A stretch of DNA of 64,000 nucleotides from assembly GCF_000321225.1 (NCBI RefSeq), contig NW_004450266.1:8574588-8638587 (forward strand), in the 5' to 3' direction. A model generated the notes under the pieces. That model worked only from the letters and a program-made list of their open reading frames with translations. It had not been told where the DNA came from and did no database searches. The DNA comes from Odobenus rosmarus divergens. Lineage: Eukaryota > Chordata > Mammalia > Carnivora > Odobenidae. Positions 56,333-64,000 of the stretch are shown piece after piece (positions within the stretch are counted from its first letter, which is position 1; every line of letters begins with the position of its first letter). A program made the position numbers and the translations under genes.

Positions 56333-56978
56333 CAACCAATCTTCATTATTCATAGATTTGATACTTGCAAATTCTACTTACTAAAATTTATCTGTAGCCC
56401 CAAAATCAGCACTTACGGGCTTTCATGATTTTTCTCATATATTTGTAGAAGGGTGAAAAATTTGAGTTGTATTACATGCAAGTTCCCACCTGAGGTCAAA
56501 CAAAGTAATGCTCTGCTTTCTTTTTCAGGACTTGGACTGTAACTATTGTCCCCCCTCTCCCCAGTATATTTACTGCCATTTTTTTTCACGTTAGTACTTT
56601 TTGTGGTAATTTCACTGTCTAAAATGGGCCCTGAGGGTAGTGCTAAAGTGCTGTGTAGTGTTCCTAAGTGTAAGAAGGCTGTGATTTACTTTGTGGACAA
56701 AATGCATGTATCCAAGAAGCCTTGTTCAGCATCAGTTTTGGTGCTATTGGCCATGAGGTCAATGTTAATTGAATCTGCAGTGTATATTAAGTGCAATGTC
56801 TTTAAACAGAAACACACATAAAACAAAGTTATGTATTAATTGGTTGACAAAAAATGTAAACAGAAGCTTGCAGGCACCTAACCCTGTATTTCCTCCAGGA
56901 ACAACGTTCAGGATTCACTAATTCAGTGTTCATGGCTATTTTACAGAACATAACTACCACAAATAGTGGAATCAACTA
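56333..56978 (+). mobile_element. Tigger-family DNA transposon with transposase N-terminal remnant
   Basis: Flanked by TA (56331-56332 and 56979-56980). Left end 'caaccaatcttcattattca' and the complement of the right end 'agttgattccactatttgtg' agree mostly by transitions, as diverged inverted repeats do. The open frame at 56546-56821 keeps the start of a pogo/Tigger-type transposase (helix-turn-helix region: VPKCKKAVIYF...), ending in KQKHT, after which the catalytic domain is absent. Non-autonomous, inactive; closest to the Tigger7-type group by memory. Confidence 0.8.
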
Positions 56979-56980
56979 TA

Positions 56981-57301
56981 TTTATTTACAGTGGGAAATT
57001 TATCAGTTCTTAAAATATACATATTAGAGTAGAATAGGGAGGAGACTGACCTAAGAGTCAGGAAGTATTTAAGCTCTAGGCTCATTAGATGTGTAGCTTT
57101 GTTCTCTAAGACTTCTAATTGATTTCTTAGGTGTTTGGAATGATTTTATATTTATCTATCTGTGTTTGAATGAGGAATCAGGCTTAGGGTCACCCTACTC
57201 CTCCACCATCTTACATCCCTCCAGCTCTAGGTTCATTAATGACCTGTGCTCTGAGATTCAGGTACAACATCCCTTTCAAAAATATAATAAAACAGAAAGA
57301 A
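56981..57301. other. Unique stretch; faint MIR trace
   Basis: 57055-57160 weakly resembles a reverse-complement MIR. Not firm. Confidence 0.3.
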
Positions 57302-57326
57302 ATATATATATATATATATATATATT
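57302..57326. repeat. (TA)n microsatellite
   Basis: Twelve or so uninterrupted AT/TA units. Confidence 0.95.
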
Positions 57327-57724
57327 CATACACATAATATGAAAACAAACAGGGATTTATGATCATCTTCCCCTCCATTTTTACTTTTTCCTCTAGTGTG
57401 GAAAACTGTGTTTAAACTTGAGTGATCTATTGCCAATAAATTATTGCTAATTGAATGTGATGATATTATTTGGGTTGTTTTTACACAAAAGGACTTATTA
57501 TTCAGAGAAACATACTTAAATGTTTACAGATAAATTTTTATGATGTTTGCTACTTGCTTCAAGATAATACTCATTGGGTGAGGGACAAAACAACCTGATA
57601 CGTGCTGAAGCTGAATGATGGACACATGGGGTCACTATTCTCTCAGGTCTATTTTGTATGCTTTTAACATTTTCTATAATAAGATGTTGCAGAGATAAAT
57701 AATAAAGTAAGAAGTACTATTCTG
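57327..57724. other. Unique stretch, nothing firmly recognised
   Basis: 57580-57700 ('ggacacatggggtcactatt') could be an old repeat tail. Not assigned. Confidence 0.35.
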
Positions 57725-57830
57725 TGCCAAAATCCATGCTTAGAAACTTTATATATGCTGTTTTATTCAATGCCTATAATAATTTTATGTAGAAGACACT
57801 GTCCTTTTTAATTTAGAGCAGAACTTTATA
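57725..57830 (+). mobile_element. MIR-like relic
   Basis: 'aaactttatatatgctgttt', 'tattcaatgcctataataat' follow the MIR centre. Short. Confidence 0.5.
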
Positions 57831-58194
57831 TATATATATATCCCCAATTAATCAGTGATAGCAACTATATTTTAAACATTTAGTTTTCGTTCTTTTTTTC
57901 TTATAACGTATTATATATGTAGCTTGTAACGATAAATGGATGTGTTTTGCATTTCCAAATTTTAAAAATTTCTTTCTAATCTTATAGTATGGTGCACATA
58001 CATTTTGAATATATATATATTCAGAGTCACTTAATCTTTTGTGTCCACTTACCAAAAGTCCCAACTCACATTTCTAGACTTAATATCTGGAAAGGCAAAT
58101 GACCAAGACAAAATTTGTTCAAGAGTTCTAGAACTCAGATCCAGATATGAAAGACATAAACAGTCTAGAATGTAACAATAATTTGATTTCTGAA

Positions 58195-58330
58195 ATAAAT
58201 TTCACCATTATTAAATTTAGAATCACAGTATGTTAGAGTTTGGAGTTCTAGATATCCAATCTTCTTACATTTCAAGAAAATAAATCCCAGAGAAAGAGAG
58301 TAGCTAAATGGAGATCAGGTCTCTTATTTT
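58195..58330 (+). mobile_element. MIR/L2-like relic, weak
   Basis: 'aatcacagtatgttagagtt' and 'aagaaaataaatcccagaga' recall an old SINE core (lymph of '...gaggaaactgaggcccagag'). Low confidence. Confidence 0.4.
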
Positions 58331-59219
58331 CCAGGTACATAGATTTATTGACACATACATTTATTGATACCATACTGAAAAATGTATCAGGAGCTCTAGG
58401 CAAACATGGAAGAAAGAATAAATAAATGTCCATGAACACGTACATGAACACAGATGCACTACACATACAAATGCAGATTAATATATTTAAATTAACTTAA
58501 ATGTTTCTTACTTTAAACCCAGAATAGGCATAGGTCAGGTAGAGATGATTTTATCTAAAACTGTTTGCAAATCCATAATTAAATCCATGCACACTGGCAG
58601 TTACACAAAATATCACCCTGTGGTGTTATACTTGGTTAAGGATTAATTAGATTAAAAGCTTCTAAGACTAATTCATTGAGATAAGAAATGATAATTTGGT
58701 AGTCTATAAAACAGAATTATTCTTACCATATTGCTTTTCTAAAGAAAGTTTTAATTATCTCTCTTTAGCCAAATGTAAAAGTATCTTTTCAGCTTAAAAT
58801 ATCTACTGAGGGAAGAGAAAAATAAAGCTCTATTGAGATGAAATATCTACTTAACACAGAAAAATATTCTACCTGCAATTAAAACATTAAATACGAATAA
58901 CATAAGTTAGAGGTATACCATAACAGATGCTGTGAGTCAATGTAATGCCCCTGTCTATTTTTCCAAAACTCAATCATCATTTACTAACTTAGATGAATAT
59001 TTCTTTTCAGGGAATAAAAATAAAACCAAGACCAAAGCAACGCTAAAAACATAAAAATGCCTCAAAAACCATGTCTCTGCAATAAAGTGAACTGCTTTTA
59101 AAAATTATAGAGATAGTGTTAACCTACCATAATCTCCGTTGCATTTCAGCCTTTAGAGGTATATATTTTGCTCTGTACTTAACTTACAGGAACTTCAAAA
59201 AAATAGCACACGGATAAGG
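58331..59219. other. Unique stretch, nothing recognised
   Basis: About 900 bases of AT-rich DNA with no firm repeat or coding motif. Confidence 0.45.
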
Positions 59220-60030
59220 AGAACTAGTAGAGAACTGACATAGTAATAAAATCCAACAGAAAATTAAAAATAAAATTATATTTGGAGGTCTAATAAGTGA
59301 TAAAGGCAAGATTTTTAGTCAATCAGGAAAGAATAGCATTGTCAATGTATGGATTCATGCAAATTTGAAAAACATTGACTTGAATTTTAACATACATCAC
59401 AATACATTTTGAATAAAAATATACATGTAAAAAATTAAGCCCCCAGATACTTTGGAATAAATAGAAATTGTATTTCTACAATATTGGGGGTGAGGAGGTC
59501 CAGTTATAAGAATCATACCAAAGGGAAAAAAAAACAAATAATAAAGGAAAATACTGATTGACCTTACTGTTTAATATAGGCACATCTTTCAGTTTTGTAA
59601 TAAAATTTTGTAAATAAAAAAGAAACGCAAATAATGAAAAAAAATTTCATCACACGTAATAATCAATTTTTTATGTGACTGAGAAAAAGTTCCTAAAAAT
59701 CATAGAAAATTTTTGTATTCTGACAGAAATACAGGCAAAGATGTGGAACAGCAATTTGTAAACCAAGACTTATTAGTTGCCAATAAACATTACATAGTAT
59801 ATCAGTTTGATAAATAATCAAAAATATAGATTAAAACAATTAAATATGATTTCCACCAATAAAATTGAAAAGATAAGAAGGAAATACAGAATAGTAAGGG
59901 AGTGTCACCTATCCAATATTCTCATACATAGCCAATGGAAGTTCAAATTGATCCAATATTTCTGGAGAAAATGTCATCAGAACATACGAAGAATACAATA
60001 TATAGCAATATCAGTCCAGAATTTTAAAAA
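59220..60030 (+). mobile_element. Old LINE-1 (L1M) ORF2 relic
   Basis: Degraded ORF2 segment: 'gataaaggcaagatttttag', 'tcaatcaggaaagaatagca', 'tagttgccaataaacattac', 'aaaattgaaaagataagaag' and 'attctcatacatagccaatg' match the L1 stretch leading from the reverse-transcriptase end toward the C-terminus. Many stops. Confidence 0.75.
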
Positions 60031-60069
60031 AATAAACAAATTTATAATAATCAAAACAAACACTAATGT

Positions 60070-60210
60070 CTAACATTCCTCCTTTGTGTCATGCACCATT
60101 CTTAGCATTTTTCCTACATTAATTCATTTAATCATTTCCACAAGCCTGTAAAGTAACTTCTATCATTATTACCCCATTTTACAGATTAGAAGTATAAGAA
60201 ATCAGATCCT
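60070..60210 (+). mobile_element. MIR SINE relic
   Basis: 'atgcaccattcttagcattt', 'taattcatttaatcatttcc' and 'attaccccattttacagatt' keep MIR order. Confidence 0.85.
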
Positions 60211-60332
60211 GATCTGCTCTTTCTTTTCCTTCTTTTTCTTTCTATTTCTAGTCCCAACCTCTCTATTGTTCTGATTATCCACAATGGAGGATATTCAGCT
60301 ATATTTGTAAACAACCTCACAAAATTTTAGAA

Positions 60333-60420
60333 AAATATATACATACATGTATATGCATAAATGTCTGTGTGTATATATATTATATTTATATATACATAAT
60401 ATATGTATTCATGTGTGTAT
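60333..60420. repeat. AT/GT-rich low-complexity tract
   Basis: Mixed ta, tg and ata units without a fixed period. Confidence 0.7.
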
Positions 60421-61334
60421 TTGAATTTTATATAAGGAGAGTTCACAGGTGGAAACAGATTCATGTATGTGGGATATTTTCTGCAATATGTGTATATACT
60501 AATTGTTTGAATATTTTCATTTGTCATGACATTTTTATAACCAAGGAAACTAATGTGCAGATTAGCTGTAAAATTTACCTAAGTTCCATCTTGTACACCT
60601 ATATTTTGCTATTAACTATTCCTTTAAAACTTTCTTTAAAGGAGGACTACTCTTCCATAACATAGATTTAGTCATAATTTATTTGACCAATTCCAAATCT
60701 GTATTGTTGAACAGACAAACTATATATTTTAAATGTAGAATTTATGGCAACATTTATAATCTCTCATTAACCAAAGACATGACCATTCAGGTCAAAGATA
60801 TTTGAAATCCATACATGAAGGTTGACGGTTGTTCAAAATTATAATTACAAATCATATTAGGAGCTTAATTGCTTGATGTTGTTGCAGTATTCTGTACTTC
60901 ATCTTGTGTATTTTGCACTTGTGATTCATTTTTAGTGTTTTCTCACTTGAAACCACCAAAAGACAATTCATTTTAGTTTGGCCCAATTACTAATAAGTAA
61001 CAATGAAAGTGAAAGTTACATCGATACTTTGAACATGAAAGTTTCTTTATTATTAGCATGGTGCAAGCATTGTCATTTCTGATTCTCAGAACTTGAGGCA
61101 GAGTACCAAGGTCTTGGAACATGAAGTTCATGTTCATGCCAACACATCACCATAAACCTCATACAGATTGCTAGATGTGAAAAAACTAAATTTATAATCA
61201 GGCATAAGAGGATCAGCTGAAACAATAAAGAACAACAACAGAATGTGGGTTAGTACTTTTCACACACTAGTGACTTCTTTGGGCTGAGGCCCAATATTCA
61301 CGGTGACATTGCTAGATACAGCTTCTCAGATGCT
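60421..61334. other. Unique stretch, nothing recognised
   Basis: About 900 bases, AT-rich. No gene or repeat assigned. Confidence 0.45.
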
Positions 61335-61445
61335 TCCCTCTACCAGCAATGCCTGCCTTACCCCTTATCATTTCCTAGGATAACCTTATTTTTCAAATGT
61401 CAGCTAAGCTGCATCTTCTCTTGGAAGTTGTCCCCTGCCCTCCCA
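61335..61445 (+). mobile_element. L2 LINE ORF2-end fragment
   Basis: 'ctctaccagcaatgcctgcc', 'caaatgtcagctaagctgca' and 'ggaagttgtcccctgccctc' resemble the L2 stretch 'ctgcctggaatgcc...ctcaaatgtcacttcctcagggaagccttccctgac'. Confidence 0.7.
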
Positions 61446-61446
61446 T

Positions 61447-61507
61447 ACACATAAACACACACACAGAGTCACACGTGCATGCTTGTGTGCACACACACAC
61501 ACACACA
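61447..61507. repeat. (CA)n-rich interrupted microsatellite
   Basis: Two CA arrays separated by 'gagtcacacgtgcatgcttg'. Confidence 0.92.
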
Positions 61508-61559
61508 GAAGTGGTCAGGGAAAGGTCTTGTCCTCTACAAAACTTTTTCAGAGCCCCTT

Positions 61560-61995
61560 GTTTTGGATTGAGTCATGTCTTCCCAAAAGATATGTTCGTG
61601 TTCTAATGCCTGTTACCTGTGAATGTGATCTTATTTGCAAATAGTCTTTGCAGATGTAATCAAATTAAGATGAACTCACACCAATTTAAAAATGGGTCCT
61701 ACCTAATCCAATGACTAGCATCCATTTCAAAAGAAATTTAAACACAGATACACAGGGAGATCATTACACCATGACAGAGGAAGAGACAGGAGGGATGCAT
61801 CTATTAGCCGACCAAGGACTATCAGCAACTACCAGAAGCTAGGAAGAGACAAAGAACAATCCTCCCCTAGAGCCTTCAGAAGGAGGATGGCATTGCTTAT
61901 ACCTTGATTTCAAGATTCTAGCCTCTGAAACTGTGAGAAAATAAATTTCTGTTGTTTTAAGTCATCCAATTTGTGGTACTTTTTGATAAGGCATT
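61560..61995 (+). mobile_element. MLT1-type LTR (ERVL-MaLR)
   Basis: 'cccaaaagatatgttcgtgt', 'tacctgtgaatgtgatctta', 'tttgcagatgtaatcaaatt', 'ccagaagctaggaagagaca', 'cagcctctgaaactgtgag'-like and 'tttctgttgttttaagtcat' are all in order. Nearly complete solo LTR. Confidence 0.9.
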
Positions 61996-62029
61996 CCTTC
62001 AAAACTATTACATCCCTAACACTTTTTTC

Positions 62030-62225
62030 CTCATTCATTCATTCAAGCAAATTTTACTAAGTGCTGACTCCATGTCAGATAGTATACTTGCTTGCTTTCC
62101 TCCTTTTCCTCTGCCAATCAGTTTAGCCCCTCAGGAGAGGAGCTTTACCATTATATTCTCCAGAGCCTACACCATTTCACACAGAGAAGAGGCTGCTAAT
62201 AAATAATTGTTGATTAAATGATTAA
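62030..62225. mobile_element. Possible old MIR/L2 relic
   Basis: 'ttttactaagtgctgactcc', 'atgtcagatagtatacttgc' and the end 'ctgctaataaataattgttg' are LINE/SINE-like but too diverged for a firm family. Confidence 0.4.
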
Positions 62226-62579
62226 ATGTCACTCGATCTTTCATAGGGAGCTTCTTTTTAACATTGCTTTTACCTCCTAGTAAAGAGTGGTGTCCAAAGA
62301 GAACTGAGGGCTGAAAGAGAAAGGAGCTGTCTTTTAATGACAATCACAAATCTATCCAAAGTAAACAACAGAATATGTGCATTTTAAACAAACAGATCTT
62401 AGATTTTTTTTGTTGCTGTTGTTCTCATCAACTATGCAAATAAAATGCCATTTCTCTTTGATTGTCTGCATGTTCTTTACTTCATCAACATAAAAACAGC
62501 CAAATGGACTTTCATTGAACTTGAAGGGGATGTTTGGGAAGGCATGAGAAAAAGGATAGCAAAATAAACTCTGAAGTCA

Positions 62580-62785
62580 AAGTGCCTGAGTTTGAATTCC
62601 TGCTTAGCCACTCCATAGGTATAACTTTAAAGAAACATTCAGTCTCTCAAGGTCTATAGCTGCTCATCTATAAAATGTGACCAATAAGTATATATTACAT
62701 ATGAAGCACATGTGAGGATTAAAAGACATACTAGATGTTTAACACAGTGTCTTAGATACAGTGAATGCTCAATCAAGTTAATTTG
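62580..62785 (-). mobile_element. MIR SINE relic, near full length
   Basis: 'gtgcctgagtttgaattcct', 'gctcatctataaaatgtgac', 'gcacatgtgaggattaaaag' and 'tacagtgaatgctcaatcaa' follow reverse-complement MIR end to end. Confidence 0.88.
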
Positions 62786-63649
62786 CTTTAGTTCTATTGT
62801 ATTACTCTCATTATTAATACCACTTCTATATTTTTGGTGTCAAAATCTTGGTGCAAGTCCTTTAGAAATTCTTACTTTACTCCGTAGTATAAAATATATA
62901 AGATCTTAGAGAGAAGAAGAGATCACTCATTTATTTATATATACTCTGCAGGTGACAATTTCAAAAATAAGGACCAAAAGAAAGACTGTTTTTTTCCTTC
63001 AAGAAGCAGTCAATCTAGCTAAGTATCTTGATCACCAAAGAACTTTTTAAATTGGAAGTCTCTAGTAGCGCTGAGGCACTTCACCACAGCAAGTGGCTGT
63101 TCATGTGAATACACAGATGTATCAGAAAGAATCGCCAATAACTCATGGTTATATAGGAAGAGATACAACTGCAGGATTCATTGACTCCCTATTTTCCATG
63201 GAAAACTATTATAACACCTTAGCTAAGTACACAAGACACTCTACGTTCTCATTTCCCACTTATTGGTATATATGGAGTTACAGCTCCCACATTATATTTC
63301 ATTTTTTACTGGTTCTGCTTTCCCTATGCTTTTTTTTCTTTTGCTCCTTCCTTTAGATGGACTCTGTTTATAACATTTCATTTTTTTCTCTCTCTCAGTT
63401 AGAAAACTATAAATTATTTTTCTATTCTTTTTGAAGTTAACTTTTGTATTTTTAACACGCATATTTTAAGTTATAAATTGGTAGCTGCAACATCCTCTGG
63501 AAAAATTGAAGAATGTGATAATACTTCAATCTCATTATTGCTACCTTCTCCATTTTAGATATTCACTTCCTGTATGTTGGTTCTAAGTTTCTGTCCCCAT
63601 CCAATGTAATTTTTTTTTATTATTTTATACAGTCAATTTCAATTAAGTC
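62786..63649. other. Unique stretch, nothing recognised
   Basis: No firm repeat. The 87-codon frame at 63093-63356 ends in a T-rich tract and has no recognisable motif. Confidence 0.4.
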
Positions 63650-63900
63650 ACTTACTGACTTCCTTTGCTCACAATTTCTATTTGTATCTCACATATTTTT
63701 TCTGGAATTACTCATCTAGAACGCATTCATTAGATTGTATTTAAAATATAGCCTTTAGAAATGCACTTACTGAAGTGTTGTAGGTAGCAAATGTTGTTTT
63801 TGTTTGCCCATAATTTTGATTTTATTCTTATTCCTGAATAATACTTAAGCCTGTGAACATTTCCCCCTCCCCTTGGGGCACTTTGAAGATCCCACTTTCC
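63650..63900 (-). mobile_element. Old LINE-1 ORF1 C-terminal relic
   Basis: The minus-strand frame reads a degraded version of the L1 ORF1p C-terminal stretch (pattern ...FK.EGKIKTFSDKQKL.EF..), here as YYSGIRIKSKLWANKNNICY followed by QHFSKCISKG. Heavily mutated; assignment by pattern only. Confidence 0.5.
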
Positions 63901-64000
63901 TTTTCTGACTTCCATTGTGTTAATGGGAAGTCAAGTTTAAGACTATCATTTTATTTTAAGTGATCTGACTCTTTTCTTGATTACTTTTAATATATTTTAT

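Noticed and set aside
1..64000. CRISPR arrays, operons, bacterial or phage features, mitochondrial insertions, snRNA/miRNA genes
   Set aside because: None seen. Spaced direct repeats present are TSDs or tandem duplications, and all composition and repeats are mammalian.

Overview
This window is mammalian nuclear DNA from a carnivoran, most likely an arctoid caniform (bear, seal or mustelid type). The evidence is twelve tRNA-Lys-derived CAN-SINEs (the 'gggcgcctgggtggctcag' family), carnivore-type L1 3' tails ('gagcactgggtgttat', 'ggtgattaacataacaata'), and a background of mammal-wide repeats (MIR, L2, MLT1, Tigger, MER5A). It is AT-rich and gene-poor. I found no convincing protein-coding exon, RNA gene or CpG-island promoter. 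The only GC-rich stretch, positions 1-968, is the 5' end of an L1 on the minus strand that runs off the left edge. The window could be intergenic or lie inside a very large intron; the sequence alone does not say which.

Layout. 1-968: L1 5' UTR (-). 1-9 kb: L2/MIR relics, two ERV LTRs (about 2.76-3.17 kb and 5.99-6.45 kb), a poly-A-only retroinsertion at 4.7 kb and an MLT1 LTR at 8.2 kb. 9-16.3 kb: an exact 49-bp tandem duplication, three CAN-SINEs, an old L1 and many L2/MIR pieces. 18-25 kb: MLT1, a CAN-SINE carrying a nested L1 tail, an internally deleted Tigger1, another MaLR LTR, and a 5'-truncated L1 whose middle is a 570-base assembly gap (24021-24590). 25-34 kb: CAN-SINEs at 26.2, 31.2 and 32.6 kb, MIR/L2 relics, a small unexplained open frame near 30.9 kb and an old L1 at 33.2 kb. 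34-36.5 kb: mostly unique DNA. 36.9-42.2 kb: L1 ORF1 relic, long L2, MIR split by MLT1, CAN-SINE, hAT element. 42-49.3 kb: L2/MIR/MER5A relics, CAN-SINE, hAT element and a pair of related LTRs in opposite orientation. 51.6-54.9 kb: degenerate G-rich triplet array, a MIR split by two CAN-SINEs, an MLT1 split by a CAN-SINE, and an antisense MLT1. 55-64 kb: a unique block that may hold conserved noncoding sequence, a Tigger-like transposon with transposase remnant, old L1 relics, microsatellites and a final MLT1.

No genes act together here. The organisation is the product of successive transposition, and nested insertions with target-site duplications (TSDs) allow relative dating: L2/MIR first, then MLT1/Tigger, then CAN-SINE and carnivore L1. 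I did not find evidence of a new biological system. The items most worth checking are the poly-A-only insertion, the possibly full-length L1 at the left edge, the 62-codon minus-strand open frame at 30778-30966, and several unique blocks that could be conserved regulatory DNA. Family names come from recognising consensus features by eye; subfamily assignments were not computed.
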